A stretch of DNA of 64,000 bases from 13-2-20CM-68-14 sp051955535 (lineage in GTDB: Bacteria; Actinomycetota; Thermoleophilia; Gaiellales; Gaiellaceae), in NCBI GenBank assembly GCA_051955535.1, contig JBQCGP010000091.1:33641-97640 (forward strand). Direction: 5' to 3'. Under the pieces are notes generated by a model. That model was not told the DNA's origin and searched no databases. It was given only the letters and a program-made list of their open reading frames with translations. The position numbers and the translations under genes are program-made. Positions 43,947-52,656 of this stretch are shown here, piece after piece (positions within the stretch are counted from its first letter, which is position 1; the number at the start of each line of letters is the position of its first letter).

Positions 43947-44729
43947 CTACGTTGCGCCGAGAAAGCCGGCCACCGCATCGGCAGTCTCGTCGTGCGCGTC
44001 CCAGAGGACGACATGGCCGCCGGGGACCATTACGACCTCCAGCCTGTCGCCGAGCGCGCGGCGGTACCGGGCGAGCTGGCGCTCGCCGACGACCGTTTCT
44101 TCGGCGCCGACCACGATCAGAGTGGGAAACGGGATCGCCTCCGGGGGCGGCGGCCACGAAGCGAGTTCGCCGAGGATCGCCACCACGGCGCTACGGCAGT
44201 AGCGCCAGCGCCAGGTGCCGTCGCTGAGCTGCTCGAGGTGCTCGCGGCGGTTCTCGGCGAGCCGCTCGCCCGGTGCGCGTAAGACACGTGCGGCGCTCGC
44301 CGGCGGTTGCGCTTCCTCCGGCGCCGCGTACCGCTGCTCTGCCAGCTCGAGCTCGGTCAGTCTGAGCGCGTTGTCCGGGCGGATCCGGATAGCCGGATCG
44401 AGCAGTGCGGCGCGCTCGATCCACTCCGGTGCGCGCCCCGCGAGCTCGAGGATCAGCCGCGCCCCAAAGCTGTGGCCGATCCAGGCGGCTGGCTCGATCG
44501 CAGCGGCTTGGAGCGTCTCGAGAACGTCGTCGACGTGGGTCTCGAGCGACCACGGCGGCTCCCAGCCGGAGCGGCCGTGGCCGCGGAGGTCGGGCGCGAG
44601 TACATGGAAGCGACCAACGAGCCGGTCCTCGGCGAGGCGGCGGAAGTGGCCGCCGTGCGCCGTGATCCCGTGGAGGCATACGACCGGCGGTGCGCCCGGA
44701 TCGCCCCACTCGTCCATGTGCAGCTTCAC
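43947..44729 (-). CDS. Alpha/beta hydrolase
   Basis: 260 residues. Seen: CLHGITAHGGHF (oxyanion HG), DLRGHGRSGWEPPW, nucleophile elbow IGHSFGARL (Ser at about residue 91), an Asp in LIVVGAEETVV context and the catalytic His in MVPGGHVVLWDAHDE. Compatible with a carboxylester, lactone or C-C bond hydrolase; the haloalkane/epoxide type cannot be excluded. GTG 44729 overlaps the upstream SDR stop by four bases. Confidence 0.91.
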   Translation of the reverse strand: MKLHMDEWGDPGAPPVVCLHGITAHGGHFRRLAEDRLVGRFHVLAPDLRGHGRSGWEPPWSLETHVDDVLETLQAAAIEPAAWIGHSFGARLILELAGRAPEWIERAALLDPAIRIRPDNALRLTELELAEQRYAAPEEAQPPASAARVLRAPGERLAENRREHLEQLSDGTWRWRYCRSAVVAILGELASWPPPPEAIPFPTLIVVGAEETVVGERQLARYRRALGDRLEVVMVPGGHVVLWDAHDETADAVAGFLGAT

Positions 44730-45559
44730 CTGCGGAGGAGGACGCGCTCGTAGACGCGATCGCGCCAGCGGTCAGGCAACCGCTCGACCCGCGCTCGCCG
44801 CTTCGCGTCGCGGCCGACGACGTAACGCGTGCGGGGGCGGCCGGCCATCAGCGCATGCTCGACCGCGTCGGCGACCTTCTCCGCGGGCTCGCCGCGACGG
44901 CCTGCAGCCGCGGCCGCCTCGCGGAACGCCGCGAGCCGGTCGGCATAGGCGCCGAGCGCGCCGTCGGGCAGCGACTCGGCGATCCGCTGGAACGTCTCGC
45001 CGCCCTTCGCCCAGATCTGCGTCGCGATCGTCCCGGGCTCGACAATGGCCACGTCGATTTCGAACGGCCGCAACTCGACGCGTAGCGAGTCGGTAACCGC
45101 CTCTAGCGCGTGTTTCGACGCGGCGTACGCGCCGAGGAACGGGAGCGCGCTGCGCCCGGCAATCGAGCCGACGAAGACGATGCGCCCGGGGCCGCGCCGC
45201 AGCGCCGGCAGGAACGCCTGCGTGACGGCGACCTGGCCGATCAGGTTGATCTCCAGCTGGCGCCGGAGCTCGTCGAGCGGCAGCATCTCGAGCGGCATCG
45301 AGACTGCGACGCCGGCGTTGTTGACGAGGCCGGCGAGCGGCCGCCCGCCGAGCTGTGTCGCGGCCGCGGCGATCGAATCCGGTTCCGTCACGTCCAACCA
45401 CACCGGCTCGAGCGCCCGGCGACGCACGCGATCGGCGTCCTCGTCGCGGCGCACCCCGGCGAGCACGTGCCAGCCGCGGCGTGTTAACCGGAGCGCGACC
45501 GCCTCGCCGATGCCGGACGACGTGCCGGTGACGACGGCGACCCGCTCGACCGGCGCCAA
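44726..45559 (-). CDS. SDR family oxidoreductase
   Basis: 277 residues: TGTSSGIGEAVALRLTRRG, VWLDVTEPDSI, NNAGVAVSMPLE, a Ser in FVGSIAGRSA, catalytic YAASKHALEA, and an extended C terminus (RYVVGRDAKRRARVERLPDRW). This arrangement is like the retinol-dehydrogenase/DltE-type SDRs acting on hydrophobic alcohols. TTG 45559 (MAPVERVAVVTG) is the nearest in-frame start after the upstream ACAD. Confidence 0.89.
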   Translation of the reverse strand: MAPVERVAVVTGTSSGIGEAVALRLTRRGWHVLAGVRRDEDADRVRRRALEPVWLDVTEPDSIAAAATQLGGRPLAGLVNNAGVAVSMPLEMLPLDELRRQLEINLIGQVAVTQAFLPALRRGPGRIVFVGSIAGRSALPFLGAYAASKHALEAVTDSLRVELRPFEIDVAIVEPGTIATQIWAKGGETFQRIAESLPDGALGAYADRLAAFREAAAAAGRRGEPAEKVADAVEHALMAGRPRTRYVVGRDAKRRARVERLPDRWRDRVYERVLLRR

Positions 45560-45566
45560 CCGCTGC

Positions 45567-46538
45567 TCAGACGGCGGCGGGAGCACCCAGCAGCGCCGCG
45601 GCGACTTCGGCCCGCTGCGCGGCCGCGAAGCCGAGGAAGGCCTGGATCCACTGCGCCCGCTTGTAGTAGCGGTGCAGCGCGTGCTCCCAGGTGAAGCCGA
45701 TCCCGCCGTGAACCTGGATCGAGCGCTCGCACGCCGCGACCGCGGCCTCGGCCGCGTATGCCTTCGCTGCCGCGGCTGCGACCGCAGCCTGCGGGTCGTC
45801 CTCGGCGACGCACCAGGCGGCCCAGTAGGCGAGAGACCGTGCGAGCTGCATCTCGACGAACGTGTCCGCGAGCTCGTGCGAGACGGCCTGATAGACGCCG
45901 ATCGGCCGCCCGAACTGCTCGCGCGTCTTCGCGTGGTCGACGCCGAGCTCGAGCACGCGGTCACCGATCCCGACCGCCTCGGCCGCGAGCGCCGCGAGCG
46001 CGCGCGGGCGCAGCGACGACGTGTCGCCCGAGAGCTGCGTCCCGTTCTCGGGCTCCAGCCGCCCGAGCCGTCGCGTCCGATCGACCGTGTCGATGGTCTC
46101 GCCCGCTGCCTGCACCGCACGCGCATAGCCGTCCTCGATCACCGCCACGCGTTCGACGATGCCGAGGTCGGGCACGAGGGAGCCGTCGAGCGACGCCGAC
46201 CAGCGCGCCTCGCCAGCCGCGACCTCGGCCAGCTCCTCGGAGCCGAGCGCCGGCAATGCGAGCCCGATCGTCGAAAAGTAGGGGCCGGGGTAGAGCGCAC
46301 GGCCGAGCTCCTCGAACAGCACCGCCTCCTCGACGAAGCCGAGGCCGGCGCCGCCCTGCTCCTCCGGGATCGAGACCCCCAACCAGCCGAGCTCCGCGAA
46401 TTCGCCCCATGACGCCGGATCCCAACCCGCCTCGGATTCGGCGAGCTCTGCGACGCGCTCCGCGGGGAAGCGATCGGCGAGAAACGAGCGCGCCTGGTTG
46501 CGGAGCTCCTGCTGCTCGTCGGTGAACGAGAAGTCCAT
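45567..46538 (-). CDS. Acyl-CoA dehydrogenase, non-catalytic-type subunit of a heteromer
   Basis: A 323-residue ACAD-fold protein: MDFSFTDEQQELRNQARSFL, GVSIPEEQGGAGLGFVE, KTREQFGRPIGVYQAVSH and QVHGGIGFTWEHALHRYYKRAQ. The usual catalytic EGT/EAGT-type motif is missing at the C terminus and the middle domain is short. It is coupled (ATGA) to the next upstream ACAD, which keeps the glutamate. This complementary pair is what is seen in alpha2beta2 FadE dehydrogenases of steroid side-chain degradation. Confidence 0.88.
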   Translation of the reverse strand: MDFSFTDEQQELRNQARSFLADRFPAERVAELAESEAGWDPASWGEFAELGWLGVSIPEEQGGAGLGFVEEAVLFEELGRALYPGPYFSTIGLALPALGSEELAEVAAGEARWSASLDGSLVPDLGIVERVAVIEDGYARAVQAAGETIDTVDRTRRLGRLEPENGTQLSGDTSSLRPRALAALAAEAVGIGDRVLELGVDHAKTREQFGRPIGVYQAVSHELADTFVEMQLARSLAYWAAWCVAEDDPQAAVAAAAAKAYAAEAAVAACERSIQVHGGIGFTWEHALHRYYKRAQWIQAFLGFAAAQRAEVAAALLGAPAAV

Positions 46539-47689
46539 CAGCGGCTCCTCGGCAGGCCGAGCACGCGCTCGGCGATGATATTGCGGAGGATCTCCGAGGT
46601 CCCGGCCTCGATCGTGTTACCCCGGCTGCGGAGCTGCTGGTATTGCCAGCTTCCGTTCTCGCTCGAAAGGACGGGCGCCTCGTCGCCGAGCAGCTCGAGC
46701 GCGAGCTTCGTCAAGCGCTGGTTCGACTCTGACCAGTGGAGCTTCGAGACCGAGCCTTCCGGGCCCGGGATCCCTGTCTTCATCAGCTGAGTCAGCGCGC
46801 GGTAGTTCGTGAACTTGAGCGCCTGGAGCTCGATCCACTCCTGCGCGACGCGGTCAACTAGGCGCGGGTCGTCCACGCCCCGCTCGCGGGCGAGCGCGAT
46901 CAGCTTCCGCACCGCCACTTCGAGGACGCCGGTGAGCGCGAAGCCGAGAGTGCCGCGCTCGTGCAGGAGCGTCGTCATCGCGACGGCCCAGCCGTCGCCG
47001 ATCTCGCCGACGACGTTCTCCTTCGGCACCTCGACCCCGGTGAAGAAGATCTCGTTGAATTCCGCCTCGCCAGTGATCTGGCGCAGTGGTCGCACCTCGA
47101 CCCCCGGCGCGTGCATGTCGACGATCATGTAAGTCAGGCCAGCGTGGCGCTCAGAGCTCGCATCGCTACGCGCGACGAGGATGCACCAGTCGGCGGTGTG
47201 CGCGAACGACGACCACACCTTCTGGCCGTCGACGACGAAGTGACCGTCCCGGAGCTCGGCCTTCGTCCGCACCGAAGCGAGGTCGGAGCCGGCGCCCGGC
47301 TCGGAGAACCCCTGGCACCAGATCTCCTCGGCGGAGAGGATCTTGGGCAGGTAGCGCTGCTTCTGCTCCTCGGTACCGTGGGCGATGATCGTCGGCCCGG
47401 CCATGCCGAGGCCGATCACGCCGATGTGCTGCGGCGCCTCGGCTTTGGCCACCTCCTCGAGGAAGATCGCCTGATAGCTGTAGGGCGCGCCGGCGCCGCC
47501 GTAGTCCTTCGGCCAGGTCAGGCCGGCGTAGCCTGCCTCGTAGAGCCTCCGGCTCCACTCGCGGCCGGACTCCTCGAAGCGCCGCTCGCCGAATCGCCCG
47601 CCGCGCAGCTCTTCGGTCAGATTCGCCTCGATCCAAGCGTCGACTTCGCTGCGGAAGGCGGCTTCTTCCGGCGTGTCGCGCAGATCCAC
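46538..47689 (-). CDS. Acyl-CoA dehydrogenase, catalytic-type subunit of a heteromer
   Basis: A 383-residue ACAD: GYAGLTWPKDYGGAGAPYS, CQGFSEPGAGSDLASVRT, VDGQKVWSSFAHTADW, then EAGTSEILRNIIAERVLGLPR, where the catalytic glutamate and FAD-contacting residues lie. With the shorter downstream partner it likely forms an alpha2beta2 enzyme. Start GTG 47689. A 13-base gap separates it from the zinc alcohol dehydrogenase gene transcribed before it. Confidence 0.92.
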   Translation of the reverse strand: MDLRDTPEEAAFRSEVDAWIEANLTEELRGGRFGERRFEESGREWSRRLYEAGYAGLTWPKDYGGAGAPYSYQAIFLEEVAKAEAPQHIGVIGLGMAGPTIIAHGTEEQKQRYLPKILSAEEIWCQGFSEPGAGSDLASVRTKAELRDGHFVVDGQKVWSSFAHTADWCILVARSDASSERHAGLTYMIVDMHAPGVEVRPLRQITGEAEFNEIFFTGVEVPKENVVGEIGDGWAVAMTTLLHERGTLGFALTGVLEVAVRKLIALARERGVDDPRLVDRVAQEWIELQALKFTNYRALTQLMKTGIPGPEGSVSKLHWSESNQRLTKLALELLGDEAPVLSSENGSWQYQQLRSRGNTIEAGTSEILRNIIAERVLGLPRSR

Positions 47690-47702
47690 AGGCGAACTCT
47701 AC

Positions 47703-48746
47703 TCAGGCTCCGTCGACGCGGACCACCGAGCGGATGCCTTCGCTGCTCGGGAGCTGCACCAGCGCCTCGGCCACGTCGCCGAGGCCGATCTCTCGCGTGA
47801 CCATCCCGGCCAGGTCGAGCTCGCCCGCGAGCGCGCGCTCGGCGAGGAGCGGGATGTCGATCCCCGGCAGGTAGTCGCCGCCGTGCGAGACGAGGATTCG
47901 CGCGCCGAGACCGAAGAGGCGTCGCAGCTCGAGCTCGGCCCGCGAACCGTGCTGCGGGATCCCGACGAGGACGAGGGTGCCGCGGTACCCGAGCGCGTCT
48001 GCCGCCGCTTGGAGCGTCTCCGGTCGCCCGACGACATCGAAGACGAAGTCGAGCTCGCCGTCGAGCGCGGGTGCGGTCTCGGTTCCACCGAACTGACGGG
48101 CGCACTCGCGTTTCCGCTCGTCCAGGTCGACAGCGAGAATCCGCTCAGCGCCGGCGAGCCGGGCGCCCTGGACGACGGAGATTCCAACCCCGCCGCAGCC
48201 GATCACGCCGACGCTCGCCCCGGGCCAGACGGCGGCCGTGTTGAGCACGGAGCCGACGCCGGTGACGACGCAGCAGGCGAGCAGGCAGGCCTGCTCGAGC
48301 GGCAGCTCGCCCGGGACACGGACGGCCTGGGCCGCATTTACGACCGTGTGTGTGGCGAAGGTTCCGCAGAAGAGCATCTGGCTGACGAGCTCGCCGTCCT
48401 CCCGGTGGATGCGGCGGCGTGCGCGCAGCGGCCGCCCGCAGTGACGAGGTTCACCGCGTCGGCACGCGCCGCACTCGCCGCAAGGTGCGCGCCAGCCGAT
48501 CACGACGCGTTCGCCGACACGCGCCTGGTCTACCTGCTCGCCGACCTCCTCGATCACGCCGGCTCCCTCGTGGCCCAGCAGCAGGGGCAGCCGCTCGGCC
48601 GAAGGGTCCTCGACCGCGTGGAGGTCGCTGTGGCAGACGCCGCTCGTCTCGATCCGGACTCGGACTTCGCCCGGGCCGGGCGCGTCGACCTCGAGCTCCT
48701 CGAGCTCGAGTTCGTGTCGGCCCGTCAGGACGAGGCCGCGATCCAC
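47703..48746 (-). CDS. Zinc-dependent alcohol dehydrogenase (class III-like)
   Basis: 347 residues. Catalytic zinc ligands appear in GVCHSDLH (Cys) and GHEGAGVIEEVG (His), with the third Cys in LLACCVVTGVGSV. The structural-zinc lobe is CGECGACRRGEPRHC. The Rossmann motif is GVIGCGGVGISVVQ. The arrangement is like NAD- or mycothiol-type class III enzymes oxidising primary alcohols. GTG 48746 is preferred; it overlaps the upstream alpha-hydroxy-acid oxidase by 22 bases, so a slightly later start is possible. Confidence 0.9.
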   Translation of the reverse strand: MDRGLVLTGRHELELEELEVDAPGPGEVRVRIETSGVCHSDLHAVEDPSAERLPLLLGHEGAGVIEEVGEQVDQARVGERVVIGWRAPCGECGACRRGEPRHCGRPLRARRRIHREDGELVSQMLFCGTFATHTVVNAAQAVRVPGELPLEQACLLACCVVTGVGSVLNTAAVWPGASVGVIGCGGVGISVVQGARLAGAERILAVDLDERKRECARQFGGTETAPALDGELDFVFDVVGRPETLQAAADALGYRGTLVLVGIPQHGSRAELELRRLFGLGARILVSHGGDYLPGIDIPLLAERALAGELDLAGMVTREIGLGDVAEALVQLPSSEGIRSVVRVDGA

Positions 48747-49879
48747 GAACGGTCGAGGTCGCGGGCAGCGAACGCGCCGATCAGCCCGAGTGTGATGTCG
48801 GTCTCGGCCATCAGCTGCCGGATCACTGCTTCGGCACCGGCCTGCCCGCCGACGGCGAGCCCGTACGCGTACGGGCGGCCGAGCAGCACGGCGTCGGCGC
48901 CGAGCGCGAGCGCCTTCAGCACGTCGGAGCCGGTTCGGACGCCGCCGTCGACGAGCACCGTCGCCTCCTGTCCGAGCGCCTCGCGCACCTCGAGATAAGC
49001 GTCGAGTGCCGCGATCGCGCCGTCCACCTGGCGGCCTCCGTGGTTCGAGACGATCACGCCGTCGACTCCGCATTCGCGCGCGCGCACCGCATCGTCGCCA
49101 CGAAGGATTCCCTTGACGAGCAGTGGCAGCTCGACGCGCGCGCGCAGCCATTCGAGATCGTCCCAGGAAAGCGCGAGATTCGAGAAGCTCGCAAGCATCA
49201 TCGCCGCCGCGCCGAGCTGGTCCTCCTCCGGCGGCGAGGCAAGCCGCGAGCGGAAGACGGGATCGCTGAAGAACTGCGCGCAGCCCTCGCCGCTTAGGAA
49301 AGGTAGGTAGGCGTTCGCGAGGTCGCGCGGTCGCCAGCCGAGCAGCAGCGTGTCGAGCGTGACGACGATCGCGCCGTAGCCGGCGGCCGCCGCGCGGTCG
49401 ACGAGGCTCGCGGCCACGTCGCGGTCGCTCGTCCAGTAGAGCTGGAACCATCGCGGCGCGTCACCCAGCTCCTCCGCAACCTGTTCGATCGAGCTCGAGG
49501 CTGCGCTCGAGAGGACGATCGGGACGCCCGTTGAGGCCGACGCGCGGGCCACCGCGAGCTCCGCATCCCGGTGCGCGATTGCCAGCACACCGATCGGCGC
49601 GAGCAGGAACGGCGCCTCCGAGCGCGTCCCGAGCACCTCGACAGAGAGGTCGCGCTCGACGTTGCCGCTCAACACCCGAGGCCGCAGACGGAAGCGCTCG
49701 AATGCTTCCCGGTTGGCCTTGATCGTCAGCTCGGCCCCGGCACCGCCGGCGATGTAGCCGAACGCCCCGGCGTCGAGACTTTCCCGCGCGCGCTCCTCCC
49801 AGTCCTCGTGCGCGATCGGCCACTCGGCCTCGCCGGAGACGTAGATTGCGTTCTGGAACTGGCTGCCCTCGAAGACCAT
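48725..49879 (-). CDS. FMN-dependent alpha-hydroxy-acid oxidase/dehydrogenase
   Basis: A 384-residue TIM-barrel flavoprotein: GAFGYIAGGAGAELT, FLLAPIGVLAIAHRDAE, WFQLYWTSDRD, VKGILRGDDAVRA (FMN-phosphate Lys) and GVIVSNHGGRQVDGAI with the catalytic His/Arg. It closely follows the lactate 2-monooxygenase/L-lactate oxidase layout. It oxidises an (S)-2-hydroxyacid to a 2-keto acid. ATG 49879 (MVFEGSQFQNA). First gene of the leftward block at this end; its promoter lies within about 49880-49979. Confidence 0.92.
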   Translation of the reverse strand: MVFEGSQFQNAIYVSGEAEWPIAHEDWEERARESLDAGAFGYIAGGAGAELTIKANREAFERFRLRPRVLSGNVERDLSVEVLGTRSEAPFLLAPIGVLAIAHRDAELAVARASASTGVPIVLSSAASSSIEQVAEELGDAPRWFQLYWTSDRDVAASLVDRAAAAGYGAIVVTLDTLLLGWRPRDLANAYLPFLSGEGCAQFFSDPVFRSRLASPPEEDQLGAAAMMLASFSNLALSWDDLEWLRARVELPLLVKGILRGDDAVRARECGVDGVIVSNHGGRQVDGAIAALDAYLEVREALGQEATVLVDGGVRTGSDVLKALALGADAVLLGRPYAYGLAVGGQAGAEAVIRQLMAETDITLGLIGAFAARDLDRSWIAASS

Positions 49880-49979
49880 GCGGCCCTCGATCCTACGCCT
49901 GCAACTCGCGCGGCTTGCGATTTTCTTCGCCACCCCGCCGCACAAGGTCACGTTCGACGAGCCACTGAGCTCTGCTATT

Positions 49980-50008
49980 GCGAAAGGCGCCGGAACGGCG
50001 CCTTTCGC
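49980..50008 (-). terminator. Terminator of the SMP-30 gene
   Basis: Perfect 12-bp stem GCGAAAGGCGCC / GGCGCCTTTCGC with a five-base loop, three bases beyond the leftward SMP-30 stop. The arms are identical to those of the tRNA-fMet terminator. Confidence 0.75.
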
Positions 50009-50011
50009 TTC

Positions 50012-50908
50012 CTATCCTGCAAAGAGCGGCTCGGGCACACCGCTCAGGCCGGGTCTCACGGCAAAGACGCTGCCCGATAGCGGATTGCGTCCGAGTTGCT
50101 CGGCGGTCATGTTCTGCCGCGAGGTTGTGATGTAGAGGACGTCCAGGTCACGCCCGCCGAAGATGCAACTCGTTGGCTGAGGAAGGGGCATCTCGACCTC
50201 GTGCGTAACCCCGCCGTCGGGGGCGTAACGCACGACTCGTCCGGCGCCGTTATGCACGCTCCAGAGGCCGCCCTCGGCGTCGACCGTCAGCCCGTCCGGG
50301 AAGGCCCCGCTACTGCCGTCGACGGTCGCGAACGCTCGGCGCCCTGAGAGGGCGCCGGCATCGGGGTCGAAGTCGTAGGCGAAGATCGCATAGCGGAAGC
50401 TCTCACCGAAGTAGAAGGTGCAGCCGTCGGGGCTCCAGCCAAGCCCGTTGGCGCACACCACCGCGCCTTGCAGGAGTCTGAGCTCGAGGCTTGGGTCAAT
50501 GCGGTAGAGCGAGCCGGAAGGCGCGTCCCAGTCGATGTCGTTCATCGTGCCGGCCCACAGTCGACCGCGGCGGTCCACCTTGCCGTCGTTGAAGCGATTG
50601 TGCGGTTGATCGCGCTCCACGTCCTCAAGCAGCTCGAGCTCACCGCCCGGCTCGTAGAAGGCGAGCTGCTTGGCGAGCGCGAGCATGAGCCCGCCACGCT
50701 CTCGCAGGACGATGCTCATCACGTTCTGGCCGAGCGGGAAGTTCTGTTCGCTTCCGCTCTCTGGCTCCAAGCGGTGGATCACCGCGCCGAGGTTGTCCGT
50801 CCAGTAGAGCGCTTGCTCCCGCACGGACCACATCGGCGATTCGCCGCAGGTGGCCGCAATCCGCTGGACACATTCGCAGTCACTCGGCGCGATTCGCGTG
50901 CGGTTCAC
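50012..50908 (-). CDS. SMP-30/gluconolactonase-family protein
   Basis: A 298-residue six-bladed propeller lactonase. Seen: GESPMW near the N terminus (metal-binding Glu), NDGKVDRRGRLWAGTM (Asn/Asp calcium site), ANGLGWSPDG and FPDGLTVDAEGGLW. It opens sugar or aliphatic lactones. It stands alone: the GTG start at 50908 faces the HATPase-GNAT gene and a terminator follows. It may hydrolyse lactones formed from hydroxyacids, a guess from the neighbourhood. Confidence 0.9.
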   Translation of the reverse strand: MNRTRIAPSDCECVQRIAATCGESPMWSVREQALYWTDNLGAVIHRLEPESGSEQNFPLGQNVMSIVLRERGGLMLALAKQLAFYEPGGELELLEDVERDQPHNRFNDGKVDRRGRLWAGTMNDIDWDAPSGSLYRIDPSLELRLLQGAVVCANGLGWSPDGCTFYFGESFRYAIFAYDFDPDAGALSGRRAFATVDGSSGAFPDGLTVDAEGGLWSVHNGAGRVVRYAPDGGVTHEVEMPLPQPTSCIFGGRDLDVLYITTSRQNMTAEQLGRNPLSGSVFAVRPGLSGVPEPLFAG

Positions 50909-50968
50909 GTCCTGGACCTTACGGCCAAAGCGGCAGCCAGACCGCGGCTTCTAAGATCGCCTGTTGCT

Positions 50969-52420
50969 GTGGGGAGGGTAAAGGCCACCGTCCTGAGCGA
51001 CGCGAGCGCGGAGCCGCTTGTGCTGGTTCTCCTACCCGCATTTGCCGCCGCGACCGGCATCTCCGCAGAGGACGTGCAGCAGCTGGACACGGTCGTGGCG
51101 GGCCTCGTCAGTTTCATTCTTGACAACTCCTACCCGGACGACGAGTTCGGGGAAATCGAGGTGACCCTCGAGGCGGACGCCGATCTCGTTCACGTCACCG
51201 TGCACGACTGGGGCCTGCCTCTCACGAGCGCTGGAGGCGACTTCGGCCCGCTACCGGAGCCGCTCGCCGCCCTCGCAACTGACGCCCAGAACATTCAGCT
51301 GCTGAACCTTGGTTCTGACGGGAAGCGCTTGACCGCGGACGTCCCCGCACCCTCTAGCGGCGTCGGTCGATACGTGAGGCGGTATCACATCGAGGCTGCC
51401 CCACGACTCGCAAGAGCAGCCGAAGAGACGGCCGGCTCGATCGAGGTGAGGGCGGCTACGCCGCAGGACGCCGAGGCGATCGCCCAACTCCTCTACGAGA
51501 ATTACCACCTGAGCTACGTGCACGCCGACTTCTACCGGCCGCGGTACCTGGTGGCTGCCCTCGCGTCCGGTGAGCTGGTGTCGGCGATTGCCATCCACGA
51601 CGGGCGAGTGATCGGCCACCACGCCCTGATGCCCGTCGCCGACGTCGCGTCCGCTGAGACGGGCGCCGCCGTCGTCCATTCCGCCTATCGCGGTCTAGGT
51701 ATCTTCGGTCGGCTGTTCGAGCACACGCTCGACGCGGCGGCCGAGGGCGGCCTCGCCTCGGTCTACGGCGATGCCGTGACCATTCATCCCTACAGTCAGC
51801 GTGCCGAGCGCTCACACGGTTACCGAGAGACGGCGCTCCAGCTCGGCATGGTCCCGGCGCAGACCACGATGCGTGGCTTCGGCGCCGAGGGCCCTAGACG
51901 GCGAACCGCCACGCTCCGCTCGTACCGTCCTTTTGAAGTGCATCCACGGCAGGTCGCACTGCCGGCTCCGTACCGCGAACTGCTCGAGAACGTCTATGGG
52001 AACGTCGGGCTCTCGATCGAGGCGCGCACTGAGCCGGCTCCGCTCGACGGCGACCCGGTGACGGCCGGGCTCGACGAACCGCGCTCGCTCGGGTTTTTGC
52101 ACCTTCGGCGATGGGATGAGACAGCGTCCAGCGCCTTGAAGCCGACCGTACGTCACCTGCTCTCGCGACATGTCGACGTCATTTATGCCGACGTCGACTT
52201 AGTCGGTGTCGGGGACGTCGAGGAGGCGACGGCCGGGCTGAACGAGCTCGGGTTCTTCGCCGCGGGTCTCGCCTTGGACGGGCCGCACGGCCATGACCAC
52301 TTCCGGTTGCAGCTCCTCGATTCCGAGGAGATCGAGGTCGACGAAATCGTCTGTGACTCGCCGTTTGCAGAGGCGCTGAAGCAGCTAGTGCTCGAGGACT
52401 TGGCCCGGGTCGGCGAATGA
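50969..52420 (+). CDS. HATPase (anti-sigma-like)-GNAT fusion protein
   Basis: 483 residues. Residues 1 to about 135 look like a histidine-kinase-type ATPase of the RsbW/anti-sigma group (DTVVAGLVSFILDNSY... VTVHDWGLPL) without a histidine-kinase dimerisation domain. From about residue 150 there is a GNAT fold: VRAATPQDAEAIAQLLYENYHLSY, VSAIAIHDGRVIGHHAL, VHSAYRGLGIFGRLF (acetyl-CoA loop R-G-L-G). The C-terminal part (about 310-483) is a second alpha/beta domain. GTG 50969 is the first start after the divergent gene. Substrate and partner are unknown. Confidence 0.83.
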   Translation: MGRVKATVLSDASAEPLVLVLLPAFAAATGISAEDVQQLDTVVAGLVSFILDNSYPDDEFGEIEVTLEADADLVHVTVHDWGLPLTSAGGDFGPLPEPLAALATDAQNIQLLNLGSDGKRLTADVPAPSSGVGRYVRRYHIEAAPRLARAAEETAGSIEVRAATPQDAEAIAQLLYENYHLSYVHADFYRPRYLVAALASGELVSAIAIHDGRVIGHHALMPVADVASAETGAAVVHSAYRGLGIFGRLFEHTLDAAAEGGLASVYGDAVTIHPYSQRAERSHGYRETALQLGMVPAQTTMRGFGAEGPRRRTATLRSYRPFEVHPRQVALPAPYRELLENVYGNVGLSIEARTEPAPLDGDPVTAGLDEPRSLGFLHLRRWDETASSALKPTVRHLLSRHVDVIYADVDLVGVGDVEEATAGLNELGFFAAGLALDGPHGHDHFRLQLLDSEEIEVDEIVCDSPFAEALKQLVLEDLARVGE

Positions 52421-52507
52421 AGTGAAAGCGCCTTCGCTTTCGGGTTTCGCCTTCCGAGCCGAGTAGACCAATTGAGCGATTTGCGACTAGCATCGGAGGC
52501 TCATCGT

Positions 52508-52645
52508 CTGAACTCGCCGGGCAGGCCGAGCGAGAAGGGAAAGCTCGGCAAGGCGCTCGAGTCGGTGATCGCCACGCTGAAGAAGAACGGAACGCTGAAG
52601 AAGCTTGCGATCGTGCAGCAGATTCCCGTGAGTGACGTGGAGTAG
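52508..52645 (+). pseudogene. Possible remnant of a family-3 solute-binding protein gene
   Basis: The frame ending at TAG 52643-52645 encodes KLGKALESVIATLKKNGTL and a short tail. That resembles the C-terminal helix of polar-amino-acid binding proteins (A-L-x-x-L-K-x-x-G-T-L). CGGAGG lies at 52494-52499 but no ATG/GTG/TTG start follows at good distance; TTG 52472 is upstream of it. Nothing of the rest of such a gene is visible. Low confidence. Confidence 0.3.
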
Positions 52646-52656
52646 CTTCGCCGCAG

